Assembly (NCBI GenBank): GCA_034509425.1
Contig: JAVTVJ010000076.1
Location: forward strand, 372,001-436,000
From: Eopsaltria australis
Taxonomy: Eukaryota > Chordata > Aves > Passeriformes > Petroicidae
DNA length: 64,000 bases
Direction of reading: 5' to 3'
The position numbers were made by a program, and so were the translations under genes. Below the pieces are notes generated by a model. It worked only from the letters and a program-made list of their open reading frames with translations. It was not told the DNA's origin and did not search any database. Positions 24,884 to 36,861 of the stretch are shown here, one piece after another. Numbering within the stretch: the first letter of the stretch is position 1; every line of letters starts with the position of its first letter.

Positions 24884-25849
24884 GTTTGTTGTTTCTACTA
24901 CTCACATTCATCTTACAAAAAGGAAGTTTTCTTAGCTTGGGCTTATTGTGATACAGAGCCACAAGTCAGGTGGTCGCTTCAGAGCCCAGCTCGAGTTAGT
25001 TCAGGTCTGCACAGGATACACTGTGTACTCAACATTTTCTTTCATAACCAAAGACCTTGCTCTTCTGCTGGTTCAGTCTCATGATTTGTAGATTTACCAG
25101 AAAATAGGATGACTAAATCAAAGGTGCTGAGCAAATATCTGTTCTACAGTGACATTTAAGAATAATTGATGTTTTGAAGGCAAAACAGATTTGATGTAGA
25201 GAATTCAACTTTCTTACCAGTTTACATAAACATTTAATTATTGAGTTGGATATTGTGAAACAAAGATGATGTAAAAACTCACACTAAGAGAAAATAACCT
25301 CATTTTGAAGTTTATCTTCACTCCAGAGAACTCCCCTCCTCTAGCCATTACTTCAGGTCCCACTCAGTCCCTTTAGGGAGATGAGGGACTTGGGGTCCCT
25401 CACACACAGGGTTGGAGCCAGCATCAGGACATGCTTGTTTCTCTTTGCTGCTCCTTTTTCCTTACACTTTTCTTCCTGATTACTTGTTTCTCCTGCCTCA
25501 GTGGTGGGTCTGGTGTGACACTGGCTGGAACCACCTGTGTCCAGCACAGGGCAGCCCTGGCTTCTCCTCACAGAAGCCTCCCTTGCAGTTGACTGCTTCC
25601 TTGCTGTTTCCTTCCAGTAGGGAGCAGAAGGCAGGCAGAAGAGACACAAGATTCATAGGACATACTTCTTAAACAAGATTCTTGAATGTAGTAGAGTGAG
25701 GAATAACATGGTATGAAGTCTAGAAATTGAACTGACTTTTTTTCTCTGTGTAAAATTTTTAAACCATGAGGGAAATTGGTCCTAAAAACAAAAACAAAAT
25801 GGCATTTGTGTATTTCCACTATCTGTCCTAAACCAAGATTGCATAATTC

Positions 25850-26165
25850 AAAAGAGACCTTCCCCTTTAATCAGTAACAACCTGATGGCTTTACAAAGGT
25901 TCACAAGGAGAGCCCTGGCTAAGCTCAACAGCCTGTGATGTCCCTGCTGGGTGCCACGACCTGTAAAATTACGGAAAAATCTGGCAGTTCTGGCACATGC
26001 CATCCTGCAATCCACCCACAGAGCACCCAGGTTCTCAGGCAGAAGGACATTAGTAAGAAAACTGAGATTTAAAAATGGTTGGCAAGCCCTATAGTAAAGT
26101 ACCAAATAGTTGTAATTTATGTAACAGAGCATCTCCACTGAGAAATGCATTTTATGCCACACGAA
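25850..26165. other. Unclassified moderate-GC stretch
   Basis: This segment is slightly richer in GC than its surroundings. A 104-codon minus-strand frame (25848-26162) covers it but shows no domain. I could not match it to CR1, the LTRs or the SINE; it may be an old repeat or unique sequence. Confidence 0.25.
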
Positions 26166-27006
26166 GCCTAAACCATGTAAAAGAGCTGATTTCCCCCTGA
26201 GCCCTGGATAGCTGCACTTCGCACATGGATGTTTATCTTTTAAACTGACGTACTGTGAGTGCAGTGGTCCTGCAGTGATTTAGGGTTTGAAACAAGCTGT
26301 CGGGCAAGCGATATATTTGGAATTATTTAGTTAATTATATTCATCATTTAGAGATTCTGGGACATAAAGGGGCACTCTGGGATATCAATTAAAACTTTTC
26401 CAGAGGACGTTAGGGTAGAAGTTTATTTCCACTGACATAAAAATCAAAATATTCCTTGTTCCAGCACAGACCAACTTGAATTTGCAGCTCATTGCAGATA
26501 TTCAAAATCAAGTTTGTACTTTTAAGTTCTTCCTATATACTTAAATGTATATACATTATGTGAAAGCATTTGGCAAAATAGTTTTACCCCTATAAATACT
26601 TAACTAGAATCAGTGAGTTAATTTGATGCATTATTTGGACCACAGTAATCCCCAGCTCTCCTCATGGCCACTTCTGTGCCAAAACAAGACCATTGGTGAT
26701 TTTGCAATTTGTATTATTAGAACCTCTCCAAAACTCTTAAACTTCTGAATTTCTTATTCTTTTCTCTCTGTGGGGAGTTTTAACTGTGACACCAGTAAAC
26801 CTTGGTGACATCTGCCCTTGCTAAGCAGAGGTGAGCACTCTTTGGCACTGATTCCATTCTTTCTGGGCTGCTGTTTGCAATGCTCAGTGTAACAGATTAA
26901 GCTGAAAGCAGGTGTTTCATTCTTTAAGATTTATGTTCTGATAAACCTCTTGAACAGATACTGAATTTTGTTAATTTTCCTATCTCACGTTTAGTTTAGC
27001 ATTCTA

Positions 27007-27057
27007 TTTTTTTTGTTTTTGTTTTTTTTTTGGTTTTGTTTTTGTTTTTTTTTTGTT
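27007..27057. repeat. T/G low-complexity tract
   Basis: Runs of T broken by G or GG, of the same type as the tract at 3225. Confidence 0.8.
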
Positions 27058-27419
27058 CTCTTCATCTGCGTTATAATTTTAGTCTATTTGTTTCTGTCTT
27101 TGAGGGGTGCAGGAATAAATATTGTACTCAAATTTCAGGTATTTGATGATATAAAAAGGTAACAGAATAAGATACTGAATAACTTCTTTGTAGGCTTGGT
27201 GTACCATGATTTTGAAAATAAAAAGTCATATAGTGGGTAAGGCAGCCTTCACTTTTGAAAGGAAGGAGGAAAAGCCAAATATGAGAAAACACCACAGTTG
27301 GGTTGCAAGTACAGTCCAGATCCAGCCCCTCCATTGTTTGTATTGGGATCGCACATTGATCTGTGTTTCCTCTGGCCCTGCTCAACATTTGGAGGAAGTG
27401 CTGCAGTGTTTGGGGATGT

Positions 27420-27527
27420 GGCACTTAGGGACATGGTTTAGTGGTGAGCTTGGCAGTGCTGGGTTAGCATTTGGACTCTATGACATTAGAATCCTTTTCC
27501 AACTTGAAAGATTCTAGGATTCTGTGA
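27420..27527 (+). mobile_element. Short CR1 LINE 3' end
   Basis: It contains GGGACATGGTTTAGTGGTGA, GCTTGGCAGTGCTGGGTTAG, TTTTCCAACTTGAAAGATTC and a GATTCTGTGA tail. It matches the 3' UTR of the subfamily at 9903 and 29080. Confidence 0.88.
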
Positions 27528-27711
27528 AAGAATGGCTGCAGTTTTGCTTTGACTTTGTTTTTCTCTCTCTGGAAGGAGTTTTATATTTGTGCACACTGAG
27601 GCTGGAAAAAAATATGAAGCATACCACTGGGTCAAATAGGATGCCTAAAATCTGGGTGCGTGCTTTTCTTCTGGACTATTTTGAGTCCGTGTGCATTCAT
27701 GTGTATTAGCA

Positions 27712-27893
27712 CAGAATCACAGAATATCCTGAGTTGGAAGGAACTCACAAGGATCATCGAGTCCAACTCCTGGCCCTGCACAGCACCATCCCCATGAGTC
27801 ATACCAGGTGCCTGACAGCACTGTCCAAACACTTCTTGAATTCTGTCAGGCTGGTGTTGTGACCACTTCCCTGGGGCCCTTGTTCCAGTGCCC
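27712..27893 (-). mobile_element. CR1 LINE 3' fragment (relatively intact)
   Basis: It starts with the reverse-complement tail CACAGAATCACAGAATATCC, then GAGTTGGAAGGAACTCACAA, TCCAACTCCTGGCCCTGCAC and TGTGACCACTTCCCTGGGGC. It is the least degenerate CR1 copy in the window. Its tail closely resembles the tail of the SINE at 61563. Confidence 0.94.
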
Positions 27894-29079
27894 AGAGAGC
27901 TTTTTCCATTGATACTTCTATGTCCTTCACTGCATCTTGTATTGGGGAAAAATTATCTGTTATGTTGATCATTGCTATTTCAAACTGCTGACAGGTAAGA
28001 TGATTACAGGGGAAACTTCAACAACTGTAAAGTAGGTGCTTTCTTGTCATTCCCTCTGATAGCCTCTGAATCCACACAGACATGTTAGATTTTCCTTTTG
28101 TGTGTGGTTTTTCTTTCTTTCTTTTTAAATAATGCCAATTAATTGAATTTTAAATAGGAAATTGTTCCTACAGATTAAGCAAAAACAATGTAAAACTCCC
28201 AAGTTGGAAAATAAGGTCACCCCCTTTGAAAGGTGAAATTTATGTTTAAACTAAATGGCTTTATATGAGTTTGCATTATATACATAGGGAGTGGTATTGA
28301 GGATTTCTTGAGGCATTTTTCTTCTATTTGTGGCAGCTGCAGCTTGCAAGCAGAGCTGCTTTTGATTTCTGTTTTATGTCTCAGAGCAGAGGTAGGATTG
28401 TTTGCTGCAAAGTTGTTCTTTAGAGGTTCAAAGAAGTTCTCTATCTTTTACATTTTCTGATTAATAGCAGTGAAATAGCTTTTTATCTTTCTCAGTCTTT
28501 CAGTTTGTAATTCAGTGGTAAATATGACAGAAGGTTCTGTGTGTTCTGTGATCTTGAGGCCTCATAGCATGCCAGAGAATTACTGTTTTGACATCTAAAT
28601 TGTCATTTAATCTTTCTTGCCATTGTGTGTACAGTTGTGAAACTCTTGGAAATACGAATTTAAACTAATTCAGTATTGCTTTCTTGAGGTCTTAAACAGT
28701 CTGAGAAATGTATATCTGAGAAATGCAGCATGCCCTATTCATGTACAAATATAGGGACTGCTCTACTTTTATTATCAAGACACAAAAGGATAACATTTGG
28801 AAGTAATACAAAACTGCAAATGTATATTCCAGAGAGTGTTTCAGAGTTTAGGGCTGACTTCCTGGAAAGATGAACCTTTAACTCTGATACACAATCCAGA
28901 GTTCATTGTCTGCACAAGATGACTATAAGCCACTGACAATTCAGCTTAGTTTTAAAATGGTAATACATACGCTGTTATATTACTCTCCATTTCACCACCT
29001 CCTTTTTTTTGAGTTTAATTAAATGTAATAATTTAAGTAATGATGGTGATTCCTTAACAAGAAAAGCAATGTAGAGTTG

Positions 29080-29322
29080 TAACAGCCTCAAGTTGCACAG
29101 AGGAGGTTGAGATTGGATATTAAGAAAAGAATCTTCACTGAAAGGGTGGTCAAGCCTTGGAACAGGGTGTCCAGGGACACGGTGGAATCACCGTACCTGG
29201 AAATGTTCAGAAACCAGGTAGGTGGGGTGCTCAGGGACATGGTTTAGGGGTGGACCTGGCAGTGCTGGATTATTGGTTGGACTAGATCCTAGAGGTCATT
29301 ACCAACCTTACTGATTCTGTGA
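29080..29322 (+). mobile_element. CR1 LINE 3' fragment
   Basis: It shows GCCTCAAGTTGCACAGAGGA, GGTTGAGATTGGATATTAAG, TGGTCAAGCCTTGGAACAGG, GGTGTCCAGGGACACGGTGG, and the ACCAACCTTACTGATTCTGT end. This is the same subfamily as 9903 and 27420. Confidence 0.92.
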
Positions 29323-31564
29323 AATTAAAATCACAGCTGGGAATAAGCATAGGTGAGCAATTCCAAAATGATGGCATACTTGGTTGTGTTTTCTTATTCA
29401 TAACTAATGTGCTGTGCTTATTATTTATAAATTAGTTGCTGCATAACTACACTTGTAATTTCATGGTCTGGTGTTGAATACAGCACTGCACAGTAGGAAC
29501 AGTTAAAACAAGGAGTTATGAATGCTGGAGAGAGCAACTCAGTATGATATGGATGGTATCTAAAACTGTGAGTAGTATGACCTAAACCAGTCAACCAGGA
29601 TAATGCTAGTACTCATGGTAGAGGGAAAGTTCACCTTGTCTGAGAGATATGAGTCGTGTCGTGCACTTGTAGAGAATTTGGTAGGAGAGTAATTGTTCAT
29701 TAACTAGACCATGTGCCTTTTTGCTCTGTTTCTACTGGCTTTCAAGTGCTTTTACTCTGTCTTGCTTCTAAGTTGTGCTTTTGGCAGAAAAGCAACTAGG
29801 CTGACTTGCTGCAAGCAGAACAATCTTGTATATATTTGTGGAAGCAAAGTCTGTTGTGCTCAAGTCCTTTAAGAAGAAGAATAAAAAAAAAATCTTCCAT
29901 TTTAATTTTTTTTCCCAAAGCTATTCAAGTTTTTTCTCAGCTATGCCAATCTGTCACTGCAGCTGTGAGTGTAATGCCTTTTTTCAAAGCACAGGGATGG
30001 CTCAGCTAAAAGCAGTGCTTCCAATCAAGGGTAGGAGAAAGGTCCATGCAAGGAGCAGGAGCTGTAAGTCTGCATGGTACATTGTCAGCTTATTATAATA
30101 ATTAATGTATAGTTCAGGATTGGGATGGAGAGGGAAGTGAGTGAGGAATGGGGAAAACAGGATCACTCAATTCACTGCACTCAGTAATATTCACACATTT
30201 GGTGATCGGTTTGGTTTTATTTTGCATCTGGTAAAAGCTGGTAAGGTGTAATTTACTTGGTAAAACGTAGTTCAAAGTCTTGGTCAAGACTGCAGAGCAG
30301 GTCAAAGCACAGAGTCATTATCTTCCAGAAAACTATTTTTTCTTACTCATCCTCAAGCCTAGATAGAGACTGTATACATCTGTATGGGTACACAGATTGA
30401 GAAGAGGTAATGCTGTCTCAAGGACACCCTAGACAGAGGTTCTCAAGAGAATCTAGACATGTTTTTGCATGCCTTTGTTAATTTATGCACAGTTGGGAGT
30501 ACTGTTGATGAATCCTGGTTCATAGATTTATCAATGTTCTCCATAAGCAGTAAGAGATACCTGAGTATCTTCTTTGAGAATTTGGTGAACCAGTGCATGT
30601 GACATGTTTTCAAGTCAGCAAAGATACAGACACATCATTCTGGAAGGTAAAATCTTTCTGGCTCCTTGCTGATACTGGTTATCTCCTGACTTATCCCTTC
30701 AGTAATTTCACTGTGGTTACAGGAGTGGTTTGATGCTGTTGTGTACTCGATGGTTAGCACTATATTTAGAGCTCTCTCCAGTCATTGCAAGCTGTCTTCT
30801 CAACTTTGCATGGTTGAAGTCTCCTACTTTAAAGCGTGAGTTACAAACAGGGCCCAGCTAATGAAATAATCTCCATTTCCTGCACTTCAATGCAATTTTG
30901 CAGCTCAGGAAGTTAGTGTTCTTCAAATTACCATATATCAGAGAGACGGAAGCAAAATGTTAGTATTAAATCATATTTCTTTTTTAAAAATAACCCAAAA
31001 AACAAATAACCCCCCCAAAAAACTAAAAAGTCATAACAAGAAGTACTGTCCCACACATACACACCCAGAATCACATGCACAGATATGAACAGGAGGAACT
31101 GAGAAGGAGAATGCACTGATGTTAGTAGTGAGTGCTTATAGTCACTGTATCCATCTGAAACTGTTGCACTGAGAATTTTGTCATGCCCATCTATCTGAAC
31201 AGGATGAATGCCCTAGTTGCAGGAAATCACCAGTTTGATAGTTTAGTTTTTCCAATCAGTAAAGAATACAGTAAGCACAGTGATTATATGAAGCCTGAGT
31301 GATATAATGGCTTGAAAACTAATTCCTTACAGGCTCTGTATCAGTGCCAGTCAGGATGGGATCACATCATTCAAAGGGGCAGCTTTAAATGCTCAGACTT
31401 TTGCTGTGGAAGGGATGATGGACCAAGTGAGAACCCTGGGATCAGGATTAGGTAGGAAGCTAACAAATGGAAGCATTGTGGTGAGTGTCCATCTTCTGGG
31501 CCTCCAGAACATTTTGTCAAGGCTCATGAAGGATGGAGGGAGGTGATTACAAAGAGGGAGGTCA

Positions 31565-32260
31565 ACTTACAGATGTTTAGATTTTACCTTGCCAAATCAT
31601 CTAACATCTTTCTGTGATGAGAAATCTACTAGCTCTGTGGATGAGGGAAAATCAGTAGATACCATTTGCCTGGTTTTTAGCAAGGTTTTCAGCACAAATT
31701 CTCTTTTGTAGCCAAATGAGACTAAATGGGTGGATGTACTAGAAGATACGTGAGACACTGGCTAGACCACCAGACTCAAAGAGTAGTGGTCAGCAGTTCA
31801 GAGTTCAGTTACTGATGGCAGGTTACTTGTGGTGTTCATACAGAGTTGATAGAGATGCTAATGCTGTTTAACATCTTCATTAATAAGCAAAATGTTTGCA
31901 TAGAGAGCATTGTCAGCAAGGTTTGAGATAACACCAGACTGGGAAGAGAAGATGATTTGATGGACTGTTCCCTGCTTTTCAGAGGAATATCAACAGGAAG
32001 GAAAGATGGGCTGAGAGGGGCCTCACAAAGTTCAGTGAAAACAAACATGAGTTCCCCTTCACAGAATAAAGCATGGAACAGTTTCAGCCAGGCACAGTCT
32101 GGCTAAGCTGCAGCTTTGTAGTGAGGAGAACAAGTTGCACATGAGTCAGTCATTGCAGTGAAGGCAAATGGCAAATTGTGCTGCACTACCAGGGCAGCAG
32201 GTGTGAGGGACATCTCATCCCCTGCCAGACTGCACCAGGAGTACTCTGTCCAGTCCCAAA
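31565..32260 (+). mobile_element. Old CR1 LINE ORF2 (reverse transcriptase) remnant
   Basis: It aligns by eye with the CR1 reverse-transcriptase core: a TCTGTGGATGAGGG start, a degenerate segment corresponding to the DFSKAFDTV motif (here VFSKVFST), a VLFNIFINDL-like segment (here LFNIFINK, near 31863), a CAAGGTTTGAGATAACACC segment where the FADDT box is expected, and GGGCCTCACAAAGTTCAGTG. Many frameshifts are present and the active-site Asp pair is not preserved, so it is inactive. It has no 3' tail here. Boundaries are approximate. Confidence 0.75.
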
Positions 32261-32779
32261 TGTTTCCATGTTTGCTAATTTCTGTTTTCTTCGGCTTTAC
32301 TTCAGGAAAATCTGATGTAGATAAAAGGCTTTGCTCCTTAATAGGTTAAAGGGATTTTGGGAGAATGCTTTGGAAAATGACTTCTGAAAGATTTTTGTTA
32401 CTTTAGTAGATACTGTTTTTTAAATCATCAGGGGAAAGATGCTTTTATTCTGGAAATTGCAAACTTTGTTTGTAATTGATAATAGACCAACACAGTAGTA
32501 AAAATAAAAAGGATATAAAATCAATACTGTAAAAAATTCCCAAGCTTATTCTTCCTGTAGCAATGGTGGTACTTTTAAAGTGTATTGAGCTAAATATTAA
32601 TGTAAGTAAAAACTATGATTCTAAAAAGGGAATAATGTGTTTAACCTTCAGTGATAATACAATTATAGGCATATTCCATATGCCTAAAGCTAAAATATAA
32701 TCGTTTGGTCTTCAGCTTTTACCTATCACTTTGGTGTGTCCAGTGTTTTGGGACACAAGGAGAATAACAGGGTTTGGGT

Positions 32780-33100
32780 GTATAATAAATTATACCTTAC
32801 CATGACGACTGGTCCATGCCATGAAATGCAGGCACACCAAAATTCATGCATTTAATTTTAATTCACAGTTTACACTGTCATATGGAAATAATGGCATTAA
32901 TCAACAGTAGCTTTTGTCCAGTAACATAAAATTTCTTTGAATACAGAATTATCTTTGAATGGCTGCACAAAAGCTGGGAGAAAAACCAGTGTTATTGTCA
33001 CGTTATTTGAATTGTTGCACTAATGTCACAGTCTTAATTTGGGTTGTTACTTAGGTTTTGAAATCCCACAGTAAATATTTGACGGCAGAAGTTGGATCAG
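32780..33100. other. Unique AT-rich stretch, possible conserved noncoding element
   Basis: Repeat-free sequence with clustered homeodomain and POU-like cores (ATGCATTTAATTTTAATT, GGCATTAATCAAC) and surviving CpGs (GACGACT, CACGTTA, GACGGCA). It lies about 1.1 kb before exon B. No coding signal is seen. Confidence 0.25.
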
Positions 33101-34227
33101 TGTTTTCAGCAGTGCCATCTTCATGCCTACCATGCACAAAGAGACCCTGCAGTCTGTACGAATTTAAAGCGCAGACAGTCCTTCAGTGACAAATAGCGTA
33201 GATGAACAGAACTAGAGAGCTGCTGTGCTAAACATCAGTGTTTCCATTAGCCCAGTACAGAGCCTGGAGAGTCCTTGCTGCCCATGCAGGCATTAGTAAG
33301 GCTGAAAAAGTGTCCCCTCCATCACTTTTTATACTACACTGACTACACGATGATCCTTCTCCTGAGTCCTTGAGTTACTAGCAGTCCTATCTCAGCAGTC
33401 CTGCATCAGGTTAACATTTTACTGATGGTACTTGCCTCTGGCCTACATGTTCTCACAACTTTCTGGTTTTCTCCATAGTCTGAGCCAAGTTTAGGCAGCT
33501 CGGTCCAATGCCAGAGCTTGGCATTGGGTCAGTACCACTGAATCCCAGAATGGGAAGAGCAAGAGGTTCAGGTGGCTGGAAACTAGCCTTGGATATGAGC
33601 TTCATCAAGAAATTAAAGATCAGGTTGGGCAGCTTTGCAGATGCACAAGTCTTTTTAAACTGGCTCTGTATTTCAGTCTGAACCTCAGCTGAGTGTATAT
33701 GAACCATGCCGAATATACAGCTTTGGCATAAATATCACAGTATATACGCTTGTATATATACCTATACAATGCTGCTAAGTAGTGTAAGCTTACATTAAAA
33801 TGTTGAGGTTTATCCTCTGTAAAGATAAATTAATCATCTTGGTTCAAACACAAAGGGTGGACTTGTTGGGTAGGGAAGCTGAAACACTCAACCTCAACAT
33901 CCCCTAATAGTAAGTTGAGTTCATCAAGTTTCTTACAGTTCTGCTGAAAAATGAGCAACTAAATAGTACAAATTCAGGATGCAGTCCAAAGCCTGGAGAA
34001 ATTGAAAAGAAAGACCACAGTGAGCTGTGGTTTAGAGGCTGAGAATCTATTTCCTTCATCCTGAATTGATTGAGCCATACCCACAGTTATGTACCATTGC
34101 ATGATTTGAATTTAATGGGAAGACAGGCTTTTAGACTTTTAACTTGATGTATCAGTATGAGTATTTCAATTTTAATGAATTTCAGGTCTTTAAATGTACT
34201 CTTTTTTTTTGTTTTGTTTTCTTTCAG

Positions 34228-34281
34228 GCAAGCCCTGCCCCTATAATTGTCAACACAGACACCTTGGACACAATCCCTTAT
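34228..34281 (+). CDS. DLG2: DLG2 internal coding exon (exon B, 18 codons, pre-PDZ1 linker)
   Basis: Seen: a long T-rich tract ending in CAG at 34225-34227, then an 18-codon open exon reading ASPAPIIVNTDTLDTIPY, then a GTAAGT donor at 34282. Both borders are phase 0. Known: this is the linker just upstream of PDZ1 in all major DLG2 isoforms. DLG1 and PSD-95 have related but different residues here (their equivalent of DTLDTIPY differs), so the residues point to DLG2. Inference: this is the common acceptor where alternative DLG2 first exons, including exon A, join the shared body. The length is a multiple of three, so skipping it would remove 18 residues without a frameshift. Confidence 0.97.
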
Positions 34282-36360
34282 GTAAGTATTAAGGTGTTTT
34301 TTAATAAATATGTAGAGTTGGTTTATTTTTGCACAGAATTCTGCTTGGTACTGCATAGAAGTTATCTTATAAACAAATCTTACAGTTAATCATTTCATTT
34401 ACTGTTACAGAGTAAATTATTTTCTAGGAAAAGAAATTGGGAGTGACAATTGCGCTCAGGTGAATCATACCGTATTATATACACACAATTTTAGTTAGGC
34501 TAGTTTTAGTAAGCATTTTCTTTGAAAAAAAGAAAACTGGTTTCATTAAGACTGTCATCCTTACCAGTGACATGAATATTTCCCTTTAGAGCCATGCATA
34601 CCCTGCTACTTAATAGAAAGATACCTGGATGTACAGTATATTAAAATGGTGCAATATCCCTTCATTTGTCTGTCCTTCTTTTGTAGATGGAAATTCCTCA
34701 TGATAAACAACAGCTAAAACTAATTGACTTAATATTTTCCTGTTAATGTCTCTTCTTTTTTTATGACTTCTAGAAAACAGATTATCCTGAAATAAATGCA
34801 TATTTTTATTAGATTTTTAAAAACATGGTTTTTCTACAGGCATTTGATATTATTGTTATTTAGACTGTAAAATCAACTATAGTTGAAGATAAACGACATA
34901 GAAAAACACAAAGCAAACACATCACAAAGAGAGTAACAGGCTTAAATGATGGAGGAAGGAAAAGCAAGTAGCACAAAGCTAGCCAGCCAGTATCTAATCT
35001 TTCTTCTTCCATCATCTTAGTTATCTTTTTTAAGCTCCTAATTAATGTCTCTCATCTGTCGTGTTTTGTCCACATCTGTTTCTCATGATACCAATGCATA
35101 AGCCTTAATTATTTATCTACCTACACCAATCATGTTGCTGGGCTCTGTCTTTCAGAAGACTGTTGATGAGGAAGTTTAATAGGGGTTGTCCTGGCCAGTT
35201 TGTTACGAGCAATTCATAAAACTTTGAAATTATGGTGCAGAGCACAGGTAAAGATCACAGCCAAGAGCAATTTAGAAGAATGACAGAGCTGTAAAGCAGA
35301 AGAGAATTAAATCCCTTGATGGGAATATGAACTATTGGGAAGGGTTAAAAAGTTAAGTAGAATTTCTCTCTTCATTTGCATTCAGCTTTTTTAAAAGGCT
35401 TCCTATAATTTCTGTCTCAGTTTTCCATCCTAACGTCAGAACCATCTGCTATGGTCTCACTTTCAATAGGTCTGTCTGGCTTTTCTCCTGTATTTTGATG
35501 AGACATTTTACACTTAGTGTTCTCTGGTCTTCCAAAAGGGACACTGTGAGCCCCAGTTCTCATTTTCAGCACTGGACCTGTGCCCAGGATCCTCTGCAGC
35601 TACGGTGTTAGAATTCCTAAATACAGATGCAATTACACTAGTGACAAGATGCTCAATCAATATGATTTATTCCTCTAACACATCCTATCGGTACTTACAC
35701 ACTTTTATGCCAGTTTTGTACTAGAGTTCCTTTCTCTTAAATAATAAAGAACAAATGACCAAACACATTCCAGAGAAGTGTTGACAATAGGCTGAGAAGT
35801 GCCTGTGGGTTGTTTCAGTCTTCAATACATGATGTGAAGAGGATAAATAAACAGAAGGTGCTTACTTTAAAAATAGACAACTCTAATTTAGTCACCTTGC
35901 TCTTCCAAGCCTGGGAAGAGTTATTTCTCTTAGATGTGGGATACAGCAGCGCCACCACAGAGGGACTTACTTAACACTAGACACTAAGAAACACTTCAGC
36001 TTGACCTGTCTGCTGAGCCCAGGCCACCATGCTGCCCCACAGAACTTGGGGTCTCTGCTTTACAAATAGGCATTTCCTTCTGCTCAGGATTTGTATGCTT
36101 GAACATTCTCTACAGTGAGACACAAAAACAAGCTATGAACAAATGACCTCTTTCTCCAAACTAATATTTGAGAGAGTGGTCTGGGAGACATGTGTTTTCT
36201 TTCCTGCTCTCAGGAGTAATTCAGTTTAATCTAGTTTGGTTTCATTTTGTATTTCCTCTGCAAGGGAGATGCTGTAGTCACTGGACCAGATCTGTGTTTG
36301 CTTCTGTGTGCATCCCCTCCTGGTCCAGGGATCCTTCCCAATACAGACTTAGTGACAGCA

Positions 36361-36861
36361 TGTGGTGGATTGACTCTGGCCAATAGCCAAGCACTCTTCT
36401 CACTCCTCACTGCTGTGGGTCAGGAAGAAAATAGGAGATATAAATGCAGAGTTGTATATGAAGGTAATGAGTTAAATTTAAGGGAAAGTAACTGCTGCAT
36501 GTGCAGGTAAAGCAAAATAAATTCCTTCATTACTTCCCATCAGCAGATAGATATTTAGCCTGGAAAGCAAGGCTTCATCATGTGTAGCAGTTATTTGGGA
36601 AGACAAATACCATAGCCATGAATGTTCTCCCTTGCTCCTGCTTTCCCTGAGCTTTTATTACAGAGCACCACATGATATGAAATATTCCTTTCATCATTTA
36701 GGGTCATCTGTCCTGGGGTACCCGTCCCCAGCCAAATTGCTACTAGGACAGGGTAATAACCACAATGCGGGTGCGTTATCAACATTGTTTCAGCCTCACG
36801 TTGAATTATTGCTCCACATTCTCTATGGAGAATAAACCCCATCCCAGCAGAACCCAGTACA
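36361..36861 (-). mobile_element. Solo LTR, avian ERVL type (minus strand)
   Basis: Read on the minus strand it starts TGTACTGGG at 36861 and ends CCACCACA at 36361. It shares blocks in the same order with the LTR at 40819: an early GTTGATAACGC segment, GGACAGATGACCC, an ATATTTCATATCATG segment, a TGTAATAAA where the TATA box falls, GGAGAACATTC, and GGCTATTGGCCAGAGTC near the end. It has no flanking gag-pol sequence and no clear target-site duplication. The 123-codon minus frame over it has no known domain. Confidence 0.75.

Larger units (their letters stand above)
5049..34227 (+). other. DLG2: DLG2 intron between exon A and exon B (29,179 bases)
   Basis: Bounded by a GTGAGC donor and a T-rich CAG acceptor. 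It carries CR1 fragments in both orientations and simple repeats (listed separately). Long repeat-free stretches are 5049-9902, 10301-13471, 14113-18424, 20263-24540 and 29323-31564. They hold no exon, RNA gene or regulatory site that I can support. Confidence 0.9.
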
